Notes: a model not told the origin generated them from the sequence alone. DNA of 64,000 bases from Drosophila miranda (GCF_003369915.1 NC_046675.1:24924001-24988000), one strand, 5' to 3'. Counted from the first letter of the stretch, positions 23,106-36,929 are shown. A program made the numbers and translations.

Positions 23106-23491
23106 GGCTGCTGGCCCTTCTCTTGTCATGTGATCTCTTTTCTCTGCTGTACCTGAACGAGAGATGAACTCCCATTGTCGTAATCTTCAGTTTGATCTTC
23201 TACACCCTTGAGTGCTAACAGCCTGGGGGATGACACCGCTAGCTTCTGTGATAGTTCGTAAAGGCCCTCCATGGCCGACATGGATGCTCGCTCCTTTAAA
23301 TCTGGAAGCATAAGGACCGCCTTATGATGGCGATCTCCAATGTTCGTATCAGAGGGTGGGCTCACAATTCCATGGGCCACAGCCCTTTCCCTTACTGGAC
23401 AGAAACTCATGACGGGACTGCAGTGGATAGAACTCAGAAGAGGAATTGCTTTTGGAGACTGGCCTATCTTTACTTTCGAATCTGATTTCAA
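22741..23491 (-). pseudogene. Copy B of the ORF-bearing repeat, broken
   Basis: Reading leftward, an open frame encodes about 120 protein-like residues (for example DRHHKAVLMLPDLKERASMS and EGLYELSQKLAVSSPRLLAL), to an in-frame TGA at 23126–23128. The same frame continues open through the Gln/Glu-rich and basic segments shared with copy A, then meets a TAA just after KSHKTY. Further indels shift the frame before the common final stop (22741–22743). With two stops and frameshifts this copy looks non-functional. It holds an upstream half that copy A lacks, so the parent gene was probably at least 250 codons long. The family is unrecognised. Confidence 0.5.
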
Positions 23492-23517
23492 GTTTTTGAC
23501 TTTAAATGGCTATACCA

Positions 23518-23645
23518 GGTACTTAAAGACTACTAGTTTTGTGATGGATGTGGATTGTGACACCCAGAAGGAACCGTTCCAGAACCCGTAAAGTATGGAC
23601 ATTCCTGAACAATATTAATAGTGGAATCGATAGAAATAGGTCATT
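23518..23645 (+). mobile_element. Helitron-like terminus, plus orientation
   Basis: GGTACTTAAAGACTACTAG, then TTTTGTGATGGATGTGGAT and ACACCCAGAAGGAACCGTT, aligns closely with the reverse complement of 17130–17222, so both are copies of one DINE-1-like subfamily. Only the 5' portion is recognisable. Confidence 0.5.
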
Positions 23646-26600
23646 AAGGGGAAGGGGGGATAAGCGAAGCTCGAGAATTAACATTAGAACACAACTAGCG
23701 GTCATGGTTCCTCGCTTTCTCTCTTTGTTTTTGCCATCTTTTATGACGCGGAATACTCCTCACCGGAATAACCAATACATCAATTCGTCCCTTTTACGAA
23801 CAGCGATAACTAAAGATAGGGACAAAGAGCGTGCTGCCTGCGAAACTTTTCTCAGCGAAGATTCATTGCACAACTGTACTCGTTGGCGGTAGATATAGTT
23901 TCAAGCATTTAAAATCTAAATAAATACACGCCATACACATATTCAAATATATTTGTTATTATAATAGCTGTTTATTGCCTTACAGCTCACCTTATAACAC
24001 GTAGCTTCCCCACCAGTGACTTTCACTTCGACGGGCACCATAAATAAACGAGAATTAAATGTGTAAATAACTGTTATTTATGATATTTTTTTTCCCCCTT
24101 TTGGCTTCAGGGCGAGTTTCTGATGTCTGAAATGGCTGCAGTGGTGCATATTTCATTTGAAAAATGTTTATGTGAAAGTTTTGGCTCAGCGTTGGAGAGT
24201 CTCTCACTAACCTCCTCCTATGACGCTGTTAGCCTTATCTTGTTAGCAAGTATTTTTTTGGCAGCAGTTGCGAGGTAGAAACAAAAGGGTAGAGAAATTA
24301 CAGGTTCGTCCGCACTCTGAAAAAATATCCCAAAATTCACGAAGATATGATACACAGAACAAAAATTTCCATACAATCTCTAAAGTTTTTTAACTTTGAG
24401 TCCCGATTTTGGGACCCTCTGCGCTCCTCTTCTTCCGTCTGAACGCACACCGCCAAACGAAATGCACAGATGAATTTGTCTGCCCGATTTTGTTCTTGTT
24501 CGGGGTTTCCCTCCCTTGGCGTTCTTCATGCATGGCCTGATTTTATGATTTTATCAATCAAAATGGTAAAATATATTGATCCGATTGATTTACGTGTTGC
24601 AGTTTGGGGCTGAATCCCACCTCAGCCTCAGCCCCTTCTATGCCATGACGCTGCAGCCAGCACTCAAAAATTATAGCTCCATAGGCGGAATGTATACATC
24701 AGTATACATAAGCGCTGCGAAACATATGTACATCCATGGGGAGATACATGGCTTGGTTATTTACCTACGATACTCGTACATAGTAGTATGAATACGAATA
24801 TGGCATTGTTGTTCTCTGGAGACAGCTGCTCGCTTTTTATTCCCGGTATTTTCAAGGGCTGGCAGGGATGTCATATAATCTTGGAAAAGTATGACGTACT
24901 ATTGAATATATTCATGGTAAACCAAGCTGTGCCGAGCTGCAGATGTCCGTATGTCTATCCGTTCTTAAGTTTATTTTTCTTTATCACAAGATAAACCAGA
25001 TAACCAAGCAAATCCTATTTAGAGCATTTCAATTGCCATATCTTTTCTCTTTCCCAGAGTATCCCCTAGTCGTTAGTTGTCTGTGGAAGTCTACTCATTT
25101 TGTTTTTGCTGCTGTCATTAAAAATGAAATGCATAATAAATGTCGCCCAAAAACACATTTACATACTGGAAATTGTGGGCGAATTGACTGTTGGAACATC
25201 AGATATGACTCTGTACAAAAATACGCACAATAAAAACGAATATGTTGGATGTCCAGTCTCACTGAAGTTAAATACACTCTCTCCAAGTGAAGGACTTCGG
25301 ATCTCTGAGAAAATCTTAAGAGATAAGAGTGATTCTAGAAGCAATTAAACAAACAAAATTAAACAAAATAGCCCTCGCTTTTCAATGCTCAAAGTACCAC
25401 TTAATCCAATGTAGAGTAAGCAGCCATAGCATATCGATGCCCATTCCTTATTTTCGTTTAATTTATGAATGTGTACGGATTCTTGCGACTTATAGGCTTA
25501 TATGCCCAATCGATTCCTATAAGTAAAGGATCTCTGCCAAAAAGCCCACTCGCTCCTTCTTTCGTCCTATCATCCACACCCTCCATCTTAACAGTTGTCC
25601 TGGTTCCCTCGTTTCACCATGTTTACCAAATAATCAGGGTTTCGTGCTACATACATACATATATCTGTACATATGCCAGATATGTACATACTTTTTTTTT
25701 TAAATATATTTCATCTGTATGCATTTATTGTTGATTTTTTCGCAGCGCATTTCCCAGCAATAAACTCAATAAAGCGAGTAAATCGAGAAAATCGAAGCCG
25801 TTGTCAGCGAAGTGTGCCATAAAAGGAAAATTGTCGAGTCGAGTGTTTCCCCCAATTTTATGGTACATGTTCGAGCAGGTCCCAAGTCAATGGCGACATT
25901 GACATCAGCGTCAGGAAGAGCCCTCCAGTGATTGCTGCAGCTTAAAGCTGGAAAGTGTGCTTACAAAATGGCGGGTGATATGGGGAACGAGTCCTGGAAA
26001 GGGGTTAATCTGATCTGAGAAGATTGACCAGCCAAGCCTTCTGTTTCTAACTTTTTCAGTAACTCTCGTTGCAACATCATTCCTCATACTAGTAGTAGCT
26101 CAATATGGCCGAAACCAACATCAAAATGATAACTCAGTAGACGAGAGCTCCACCCATATTAGTTTCATTTTTCCAGCCGTTGGACATTCAACAAAAATAA
26201 TTCCATATAATTACGGACAGAAGCGAGAAGCCCCACCGTCAGCTCGATGTGCCCCGGTCCGAGGTAGCTCGTTTCGTATGCAAATCTATGCGAATGAACC
26301 TATGTAAGTACATATGTTTGTATGTATGAGTGACCCTCGCATATGCCAGATATTTGTATTGTTTTTCCACACTATTCGGTATTTACGTATGTCCCGAGCA
26401 TAACTGAAATATGCGAAAAATTTTTGGAGCTCAGCCAATGTCCTGCATAATTATTTTCCATGGCCATTGGGATGCCGTGCATGCGAAGGCCACCGAAAGA
26501 GCTGAAATGAAACCAATTTGGGAACTTCTAATGCGGCTACAACAAATACTAATAATAATAATAGTCGCGGAAGGTCCAGCGATTTGCCAGTTAAATGCTA

Positions 26601-27728
26601 CAATTATATTTAGTGCAGCGCCCCCATTCCGGTTAAACCATTCGCAGAACAGAGTAGGCTAAATGGAGATTGCAACACTTTGTTTGCCTTCTCTGAGGTT
26701 TGCGCCCGGTCATCGTATCCAATGTTTGCCATTTGGCTTTGGCTTTGGGTCTGGTTTGGGCCTGGATCCCGCAACTAAGCCAACATCAGTGTTACACATC
26801 GAATGTCCTGCTATAATGACGACAATCCCACGACCCACAAACACTTACACACACGCAACCCCATTTGAATGGGTGTGGTGGGGTTTTTCGGGTCAGTTTT
26901 TGGGGCATCCTTTGATGTCAGCAAAACAATTTGAGTTTCCATTTAAAATTCTAAATTATAAAATATCCAAATTAAATATTTGCTTATGTTTTTATTGGCT
27001 AAATGAAACGGCGTGTAATGAGGGCAAACAATTCGAATTTAATCAAATATTTTTGTGTAGTGGGAATTTCAAAAGCTCCACCCAATCCCCACAACTTCAA
27101 TTGACGGTTATTAAGCTTAACTTTGAATAACTCCCGAAATTCCTTTAATAATTTCCACACGCAGGCATACCGGTGGCGTTTTCGGGGCCTAAGTGAGTTA
27201 ATTGTGCAACGGTGCGTATGAGTAATGCAGTCAGCTGTGGTCAGAAACGACCGCACGCACAATGGCTGCAGTCCTCTCACTCGGCACTCCCACTCCCCCT
27301 GCTTTTAAGCATCATTAATTTGCAGTGGACGAGAGCCAAGAGTAATTATGTGTATACCACGGACTAAGCTAGCAGACGGATGCAGTCGGCGGATGAAGTC
27401 CATGCAGAGATGTAGACATATCCCCCGCCGCGTGGATCCGAGGATCCATTACGAATGGCCAACCAGGGCCACAGTGTTAGCACGCAGAGATAGGACAGCT
27501 ATGGGTGGGCATCAATTTTAAATGGGTGTGGCTGTGGTTGTCCTCTGTTTTGTGGTCCACTCATCAATTATAATTCGTCCTGCATCGCGCCTACTTTTAG
27601 GGTAACCATCACGGCTGTTGTTGCTTTTAATTAGATTTTATTGGTCAAGGTGCTGCTCGATGCTACTATTGGTGGTACTGTCACTGTTGTCCCGTCTGGT
27701 TATTAATGATGCTGCGGAGGAGGTGGCC

Positions 27729-27750
27729 GAGAGAGAGAGAGAGAGAGAGA
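27729..27750. repeat. (GA)11 microsatellite
   Basis: Eleven uninterrupted GA units. Confidence 0.9.
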
Positions 27751-30700
27751 CATTAAATGCTGTCATCATTCATTAGCCACAACCATTAGGCAGTTGTCTG
27801 CCTAGGACTGTGTTTTAAGTCCCCCCCCTTCAACACTTGCACATAACTGACTAGCTTCCTGTGCCCCGAAAGACCAGCTGCACTAAGAGAAATTGAGGTG
27901 ATTGTTCAGAGGAAGCCTTTGATGAAGGTGTCTTATGCTTTCTCCTTTCGTTCAGTGTCTTGGAGCCCCTTTCTGTTGTTTATGTCGTGCACATGCAAAC
28001 AAAATCCTTAGGAAAACCATACGTTGAATGCGATTAGATTTGTTCCTTCTGCTCCCAGGCTGCTCCCCAAAAACCTGTCCTATCCTTACTCCAGCCACCA
28101 CAAATTCATTTGAACAAGCTCCAGTTTGTGGCTGCAGGTTTGCTCGCCCAGCTGCTGACTTTGACATCCTTCCTGGCCATTCTCTACGGCAAAGAGCCTC
28201 TCCTATTATTGTTGTCTTAGTATTTTAATTAAAACGTGTTTACATTTCCTTGCAACCCATACAAACACACACAACACACACGCAAACACGCACGGACATC
28301 TGAGGCTATAGTCGAAGTGTGCCAGGTTTTGGTTTAATTTTGTTCGGTCTGGGTCTCTCATCAAATTATGTCTCAAGGATCAGTCTGCAACTATCTCTCT
28401 AGTCTGGGCTTACTTTGTTTAAACAAATATCGTGATTTGCGTACTGAAATGCTAATTTCATTTCATTTATAGCAATGCAACATATTGTATAGGTTATTTT
28501 CAATAATTGAATTTTATTTACTGAAGTTTAAGAATTAAATTTTAAGGTGTAGGAATTTGTACTGAAAAGAACATATGCCGAACATTTCTCGAAACCCATG
28601 AATGTTTAAAATGATATTCATCCCAGATAAAAAGAATGAATATTCTTTTAAAGAAACATTTGGAAGGGTTGAACAGAATGTATTTATATGCACTAATGCT
28701 TCCAGTTTTTGGTTAGTTATTTGCTCTGAAATCTTCATTTGATATTCCATTCGCTTTTTGTAGAATTTTTGCATTTGTTTGCCACCTTTGGAACGTGCCA
28801 CGACAGACAGTCTCGTCTCTGCACACTTGGTCCCCTTGCAATCCATTCTCTGTGGCTGCGGCTGGCACCTTTTCCAGCTGTCCCCTTTTTTCTTGATTCC
28901 TGTTGGTTATTTGTTTTTGTTGTTAGTGTTTGGTTTGCATTAACTTTATGACCCTTAACACATAGCATTATCCTCTCCCCAGTTGAGTGTGTGGGTGGGT
29001 GGTGCACTTTTTGTTGTTTCCGAGTCTGTGGGCTGGGGGCAAGGCCACCACAAATGGCAGCGAGGCATCGTTGTAGTCATCGTCGCAGTCATCATCATCC
29101 CCATTGTCGTTAGCCCATATTTGATCAAATAATCGTAAATAAAATGCTATGGTTATAATTTTTTGATGTCCCTCTAATGGGTATTACGTGAGAACAACAT
29201 AAATTTTGATTTAGTGCCGCAGACAACATTGGACGTGTTGACCGAAGGCCAAAAGACTCAAGACTTTTGCACCTGAAAGAAAATTGTCTTGTGTCTGAAT
29301 TAAACGTTTCGGAATACCCTTGTGGAAAAGAGAGTCTGTCCGGACATTAGGCTGGGGTTTGTTGGAGGAGGATATGGAAGAAGAACTTCACATGTTCCAA
29401 CTTTTGCTTCAGAACTTGATTCATCAAACATCGTTTTTACTTAAAGCAAAATATCTTATATGAAAGAATAGTGTACTTATGTAAACTTTTGTGTCTTATG
29501 GTTGTATTTGTTGATGAATTCAGGAAATTGAGGGAACTGAAAATTCATTAACCGAAAATTAATTTGAATTAAGGTTTTCCATTAATCGCCAGACAAAGAA
29601 ACGACCGCGCAGATGTCAAATGTGAAAAGGTCAGAGCCCACACACAGGCACACATATAGTACAGAAATTCGTACAAGAAGGGTATGCATGTGTATAGTGT
29701 ATAAAATTTAAAGGCCATCAATCAAGTCAAGTGGAAATTTATAGCACTTTTGTTTGTTATTATTCGTTTATGCATGAGTTAATTAGAATATTGGCTGTAA
29801 ACCTTTCCCCGGACCCACACCCGGTCCTTTTTCCGGACCCTTTGTATTTAATGCACAAAGATTTACGATGCCTGTGTGAGAATTTGTCCTAGTGTTAGTG
29901 CATTAGGGCATATGTTGAACGGGTCAAGAGCTTGTTCCTCAGACTGAGAGCGTCTATGTATGTGGTGTGCATTCAATCGGAACTCAAATGTCAAAATACC
30001 GTACGGCCCAGGACTTGGCACGTGTTCTGATCGAAATACTTGATTCGCTAAATTTCCCCATTTCCGCTTTGGGGTTTCGACTGATAGTTCGATAAAAGAT
30101 TTCCAACAAATTGCACATTCTGTGGCTTTTTATGGTTTTGCCGTGCTCCCAGTGCTTGACCCAAATTTAACATGACTTTCGAGTAGCTGTTTAATATGGG
30201 TGTTTTTTGAATAGTCAGTAAGATATTTCAGCAATTCATTTGGAACATCTCCTCCTGAACTTCACAGGCAAATCAAAAATGACCAGCTATTCTAAGCCGT
30301 ATATCCATTGGTGGCATTAAAATTATTGGAGGAAAGGTTAGAGAAAGGATCGAAACCCTTAAAACTTTAGATATGAATAAAAAAGTCATAGAGACAATAC
30401 CCATAACATACCATTTATCGCATCGCTTAAAAAACCATCCACGGGATAATCCGCGACCCGTCTCGCAATTTTGTGAGGCATCGAAAAGGTAAAAGAGAGC
30501 GCATCCACGCAGCGAAAATGCCAATTAGAAAATATATGTCAACAGGCCAATATGAGATACAATTCCAGATATGGGTACCCACCCACACCCACAACCAATC
30601 AGGGAAGAGAGCAGCAAGGAATTTCAGAAATCATGAAGAGAACAGAGAAGGGAGTTACAGAGCTCGTCCCGTTAGCACTGGAGAATGCGCAGACGCCTGA

Positions 30701-32279
30701 GAGGAGAGCTATTTCTCTCACGATGTAAATGTTATGTTAAGATTTCTGTTGAGATTTAACAGTACCACGGACTTAACGAGTTTCCTGGCATTCGAATGCA
30801 ATAAAAATGACAAGGTGGCAACTTGTCAAATGGCCCGACAAAGTGGTGACAGACACATAGCAAAGCTAATTTCTACCAATTAATACATTAAAATTTCATT
30901 GTCATTTTATTGGAGAGGTCCTCCCTCAGAGTACGCTGCTCATTTGGGGAGGCACACAAATGCTGCCTATAGAAATTAATAGCAAATATTTGTGCAACAA
31001 TTTGTTTGCTTGGGGCAACAAAGATTTGGGAAGATGGGTGGAAAATCTCATTTTGGCAGGGGACTCTGAGGCAGCGGCAAGAATAATCAATTTAAGAATG
31101 CCCTCCGCTTCCGTTCGAACAGAACAGAGAACCCCAATAAAAAATGCAAAACAAAGTCATTTCGGCCTCTTGAAAATCCTCTGGCAGCTGCACCTTTCGT
31201 CCGAGGGAACAATAAAAAAATTGGCCCTTCGCTTTGCCAGCTGTTTCCACTCCAACCTCCTCTACATCCTCTCATTCGCCATTTCGTTTGGTATCAAAAA
31301 TCCCCGCTAATAATTTGTCAATATTACGTGAGCAGAAAATTGAATAAAAAGCGCTTTTGCATTGAAAAACGGGAATCGGAGGCAGGAAATAGGGACTCCA
31401 CAGAGGGAATTTTCTTCTGTGGAAAATCAAATAAATTGTTACAAATGAGTGCAACTTTTGCCTTTGCTGTGTCTTTGCCCAATTTCGATTTTTCATTTGC
31501 TAAGCTGATTTTCCATTTTCCTCTGCCCTGCCGTAGAAACTTTGGCCATTGCAAAATATGAATAATTCAGCATACGATTCCGGTTTGTTCTTTTTTTTCT
31601 CCGTGTCTGACCAGGGCCTCACATTCTGTCTCTTTTTCTGAAAATTGTGGCCGTAATAAATGCAAATGAATTGGTGCATTTGGTTCTTTGTTTACATTTC
31701 CTCGATTTGATATACGAATCAATGTCAAGTCCCCCACCAGGGGTCCAGAGCTGGACAAATGCGAATAGACGGGGATATGATATTTTCAATAGCAGCACAT
31801 AAATTGTGGATGGAGATACATACTCGTCCTCGTATATGGTATAATCCTGGGTGAAACGAAAGAGAGATGTTTTTTAAATTATTCATCACTTTGAGGGTGG
31901 CTCAGCCCTCCATCCACTCAACGCAACCCCAAAACTAAACTAATCAACCTATCCACTCGCCTCGACTCTGGTCTAAATTAAAATTCAGCTAAAATTACCT
32001 ATCAACAAAATAAACTTAATTACTCATACTCTGTGGCAGACTCGAAAGGGCTCAAATTTATCCTGAATAATAATGGTTCCCGCATAGTTCAAGTGGAAAC
32101 CACAGAACTGAAGCCACAACACAGCGTTTGTGGCAGTGTGTGCAAAAATATCATGGATATATCAAAGAATTTATTACCTCTAATTAGGGAGAGTGACAGG
32201 GGAGATAGGAGTGCTCTAGAGTACAGTAGGCACTCGCTTGATGATGATAAAGTGAACACTGCATAACATGATTAGCCTT

Positions 32280-32282
<3 letters not shown>

Positions 32283-32324
<42 letters not shown>
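32283..32324. repeat. (GA)21 microsatellite, possible GAGA-factor site
   Basis: Twenty-one uninterrupted GA units. Long GA runs are bound by the Drosophila GAGA factor, so a regulatory role is possible but not shown. Confidence 0.9.
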
Positions 32325-32328
<4 letters not shown>

Positions 32329-33636
32329 AGGGCTAGCAGATTGGAAAGTGATTTGAAACTATTACACGAGCCAAAGACAGCTACAATTGATGACTGGGCA
32401 AGAAAGAAAATTCATGAAAAGGAATTGGAAAAAGTACTGGACTCTGAGGTCGCATGCAACAAATTGCCGAGCGCCTCTCGAGCCCGTCACCAGCAAGCAA
32501 GACAAATTCCATTTCACTCATTGCCAGTATTGACAGTTGCACATACAAAGACAGAGGCAGAGACGGGGGATGCTGATTCTTCAATAGGGGGGCAGGAGCT
32601 GGGCTGAGCTTAGGATGACCAGCTCAATTTGCTTGTATTTGCCAGGGGGCCAACTGATGATCGAGCCACTGCCGCGCTGTAGAGGCGATGTGGAATCTGC
32701 TTCTGCTGCTGATGCTGGACGAACAGCTCAGTGCCTCATAATGCAAACAGTTGGAGTACCCATCAAGCAAGCCTTATCCGGTGGGGCACAGTGGCTAAAA
32801 CCAATGCAAAAAGTAGCGAAACCTTGTGAGATGAGTCGTTGTAAAACCATATCCCAGTTATCCCTAATTGCTTTAATTGGAAGCAATTTCTGTGAGCAGG
32901 AACTGTTTTCAATAGAGCTATTAGCATCTTTCTTCTGAAACATAGATTGCTCCACCAAGCACCACTGTGCCTGTTCTTTGTGGGGCTGGGCTGGGGTGGA
33001 TTGAGAGAATGTGGGTGTGCACTTGCATTTGGATGCCTGTGTGTGCATTTGGGATGCCTTTGTCGACATGCCATGGAATGCTGCTCATTGCTGGCCTCGC
33101 AGTTGCCTCGCCTCTTGTGCCGCTACCTCCTGTTGCCACTTCTTCGTGCCGCACTCTGCCTCCAGCTCACTCCACATCCCGTAACGCTGCCTTACTACTT
33201 AAAGCGAAAGTAAACTTTGCTTTCGAGCAGACTTCGACACACATCCACACACACAAATTGCTCTGAATGTTGCCAAGCCAAGCATGCCACAGAGAGTGGC
33301 AGGGGCAGTTTGGGGCAGGCCTAAAGGGGTGGTCGGATGGCGATGGGCTACAAGCCCCCATCCCTCCTGGTAGGTGTGTGTTTCATTGCGGTCATTTAGC
33401 TGCTCCTCAATGCAGCGTGTAATGTGGTCGTTTATGCGATAAAACGATTCCCTTAACTCTTATCAGAGCCTCACCCGTCCACCATCCAATACCACCTCCC
33501 TTCAACAAGGAGCAGCGGCCAACCATCGTCTGCCCATGTTCCACAAGGGGCCGCAGCCAAAACCCATCACCGCTTTCCAGATGGCAAGTGCGGCATCGCA
33601 CTTGCAACTGAAATTGAAATAAAAAGAGGATGAAGT

Positions 33637-33800
33637 AAATAGTTTTTGGGGTCGAGACTTTAGACACCCTTGAATCGTTTATAGTGATGATATACTGCCT
33701 GCAGTTAAAATATTGATCTCTGGACCTGTGACTAGTTTTAATGGAATAAAACTGATGGACATGGGTATATCGATCTTATCACAATCATCCTCGTAATACT
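33637..33800. mobile_element. Degenerate Helitron-like remnant
   Basis: GTCGAGACTTTAGACACCCTT parallels the terminal motif at 16310, and GATGGACATGGGTATATCGAT resembles the internal 'gacatggctatatcgac' block of the family. Heavily decayed; ends uncertain. Confidence 0.35.
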
Positions 33801-34427
33801 CCCAAAAAGGGTACACAATTATTGTTCTCTCAATAGCCACATTTCCAATTGATTTGCGAGACTTGCCACGGATTTTCATTGAACTTAATGAACCCCAGTT
33901 TAAGCCCCAACCTCTCTCTTCCCTCTATTGCTGACCCTCCAATGAAATGGATTTCATAAACTATGACCCAAACACCCAGTCAGGCTTTCCATGATGTTTA
34001 TTACTCTGTAAATGCGAAACAAGTGCCAGGGAACATGAGCAATCATCCGCCCTGTGTGACACAGCCATTGCCAAGGCCCAATCGTAGCCCCCAGATGCCT
34101 CCCCCATTCCGGACTTGCATTGTTTGGTTGGGTAAAAAGTTTTGTATTACAAAATACAATCAGACACAGATGCACTCGGGGGCAGGCAGGATGCCACAGA
34201 GTCAGAGATGGAGGCAGAGCGACAGGAACCGAGAGAGAGAGAGAACAAAGTTTAAGACTCTTTGTGTCACTTTTGCTGCTGCAAAACGCTCTAGGTAGCT
34301 CCGGGCGGAACATTGCAACATCAGTCGAGGTGGAGTGGCATGGGGCTTGGCTCCGGGTTCGGGTTCGGGGTTGAGTCCCGGCTCCGGAAACGCATGGCCA
34401 AAGGGCAAAAGTCGCCGCTGTTCCTCA

Positions 34428-34445
34428 TCGTCGTCGTCGTCGTCG
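34428..34445. repeat. (TCG)6 repeat
   Basis: Six tandem TCG units in a GC-rich patch just upstream of the candidate terminal exon. Confidence 0.8.
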
Positions 34446-34584
34446 CCGCATAATAATGTCAGAGACGGGCGACGTCTTTTTCCTGCTGTAAATTGCAAAA
34501 ATGCAGCCAGAGGATATGCACATGTGCACATGTGTGCAACTTTTTCCATGTTTATTTTCCACTCTTCCTCTCTTTTTGTTGCAG

Positions 34585-34686
34585 GTTTCAAGACCAAACG
34601 GAAGCCAACTCATACCCCCACAAGCTGCAGCATCCAAAACAGCTACACCACCATCGGTGGAAAAAAGTACGAGTACTTCTGTATAG
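34585..34686 (+). CDS. Candidate terminal exon of an unidentified gene
   Basis: A pyrimidine-rich tract ending in TTGTTGCAG (to 34584) could be a 3' splice site. From it one frame reads 33 codons to TAG (34684–34686). The composition is of a disordered protein tail (VSRPNGSQLIPPQAAAS, then a Thr/Ser-rich end). An AATAAA lies at 34761–34766, 75 nt after the stop, as expected for a short 3' UTR. No upstream exon could be matched and a TACGAGTA repeat motif lies inside the exon, which argues for caution. Confidence 0.25.
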   Translation, partial: VSRPNGSQLIPPQAAASKTATPPSVEKSTSTSV

Positions 34687-34760
34687 AAAAACACAGGAGG
34701 CCTGGCAAAAAAAGTTTATGTACATTTAATTCACGGCAGCAGGCTACAAGGAAACAGCAC

Positions 34761-34766
34761 AATAAA
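34761..34766 (+). terminator. AATAAA poly(A) signal after the candidate exon
   Basis: AATAAA lies 75 nt downstream of the stop codon at 34686. By itself the hexamer is frequent by chance in AT-rich DNA. Confidence 0.3.
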
Positions 34767-36929
34767 TCCAGGATACATTAAGTTACACCGACATAGAGGG
34801 GTGGGGAGGGGTTACAGATGCAGTGGCATGGGGCATGGGGCAGAGGCACAGACAGACAGACTACAGGGCATATGGAGGCGAGCGGTCAACTTCCTCTTTC
34901 GTGTTTTGGCACACCAAAGTTTTTACAGAGAAAAACAGGGTATGAAAGGGAAGTAAGAGCCTATTAAATGGATCAAAAATATAAATCTTGATTTCTATTT
35001 ATGATTATAGGACCTACAATATATAGAACCAATTAATCTCAGGACTCTCAAGAATGTTCTCTTATATCAAAATCATTAAAATGTAAATTTTCGTAAAAGT
35101 AAGCAAGTAAGCTTTAAAGATATTTGAATATTTGTAATCTTTCAAAAACGGTATCGAAAGATTGCCGAGCATGCATAAATTTAAAAAATACAATATATAA
35201 AATAATTTATTCATCTAAACATCAATTAATGGGCATCCTGTTGGTGTACTTCTGCGGAGCTTTGCTCCTCTTGTTGTTGTCTGTTTATGAAATTTGACCA
35301 TCGTGTGCATATATGTGTATGTTTGTGTGTGTTCTTGTGCGCGTATCCTGTTCATCTATGTGTGTTTGTGTGTGCGAATTCCACCGGAAGTTAAACATGG
35401 CAAAGGGCTGGGGGGAGACGGTGGTTCGTGTGTGTGTGAGTGTGTGTATGTGATTACGACAACGGCTGCTGCGGCAGCGGGCAGCGGAGCCAAACGCTGC
35501 ATGCTCATAATAATTTCTTATTTAGTGAACCATCAGGTGATGGGCGCCACAATGGAGCACACACACCCGCTGACCCACTGCTGACCTACCTCCCGCTACC
35601 ATTCTAACTCCTACTGCCGCCACTGACATGTTGTTCAGCTATTTTGCCGCTTGATTTTCTCTTTTTTTAGTTCAGACCCAGAACCAGAACCAGACCTCGA
35701 CCTCTGTCGTCCTCCTGCTCTGTTCCGCTGTTTGTGTGTTAGATTTGTTCAGTTTTTCCAGCTGTCAGTGCTGCTGTTTTTCTCGCTGTTTGTCCGGCTC
35801 CATGGAAGGTATTTAAATTCAAATTAGGCAAATGTCATGTTTCATTCTGGTGACAAGCCAATGACAAGAAAAGAAGTTGAACTGGAATCCACACAATGCA
35901 GACCCCAGCCAAATGTGTGGAGAAAATTAAATTTGTGCCACCGATTAGGAATAAATTTTGTTCATACGTTCACATAGCACACATATTTCACAGATGTGTG
36001 ATTCTGGGGAGTAGAGAACATCTTGAAATGGATGTGTGTCAAGTGGGGGAACAACCTGGAGCGGGGAGTGTTGACCCAATTCGTGTTGGCCACTTGAAAT
36101 GAGTTTTTGCTGCTCCTAATGCGCTTAACCACATAAAATTTAATTCAAATCAGCTCATTAAATGCCTGCCACACTTGACACACGTACACAAATAGGCAGA
36201 ATACTTGGAAAAGCAGCTATTAAAGGAGGAACATTGGAGCCAACGACAGGAAAAACCTTTGGTTTTTTCTGTTCGGCTCGGAGATGGGGAGCCGCCGTAA
36301 AGGAGAGTTTATGGAGCCACATTAAAGTGCGGAAGTAAGTAGCGCAGAAAGGACGAGGGCCACGAAAACACACACAAAAAAGGACAAGTACATACGAAGA
36401 GAAACTAAAAATGCAGCAGCCTCGTTCTGCCCCCACAAAAAAAAAAAAAAAAACGGACAAGGAACAAACAACGTGGAAAGTCAGACACATTAAAGATGAT
36501 ATATTAGTGAGATGGCAGTCAGAACATGAGATATATTTTATGGACCTGAGGGCCGGACTTTCCACAGCAGTAACTTTAGAGCGGTCAATAAGTTGGTTCC
36601 CTCTTTTTATGATAATTTTTAAACATTTTTTACTAATCACAAATGTTGATTGTCTTCTGTACAAACCCCATATTTTATTAGAGGGAATACCATTTTGTTT
36701 TATTTCAAAAGATCGTAATCATAATGTTTCTGTTTTTTTGTTTTTATCTTTGGTAATTTTCGAAGACTTATGAGGCGTCTGACTGAAGGACAGTAATTTC
36801 CAGTAGGGGGAAAAGCTATTGCTCAAGCCATGAAATTGTTACTTTTCCATGACTAATTTTTCAATTTTTCTAGTTCTCTTTTTACGCTACATATTTGTTC
36901 ATTTTATTCATACATTTCATCGTTAAAAG
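34767..36929. other. Non-coding; CA/GT-rich and poly(A) tracts
   Basis: Contains GT-rich runs near 35300–35450, a 19-nt A run near 36433, and AT-rich DNA. No exon is supported. Confidence 0.4.

Larger units (their letters stand above)
23646..34584. other. 11 kb without a supported gene
   Basis: No convincing exon on either strand. Visible content: (GA)11 at 27729–27750, (GA)21 at 32283–32324, CA-rich runs near 28260–28290, a degenerate Helitron-like piece at 33637–33800, and otherwise unique AT-rich DNA with blocks of moderate GC. Long unbroken non-coding DNA like this in flies often flanks or lies inside developmental or neuronal genes, but nothing here identifies one. Confidence 0.4.
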
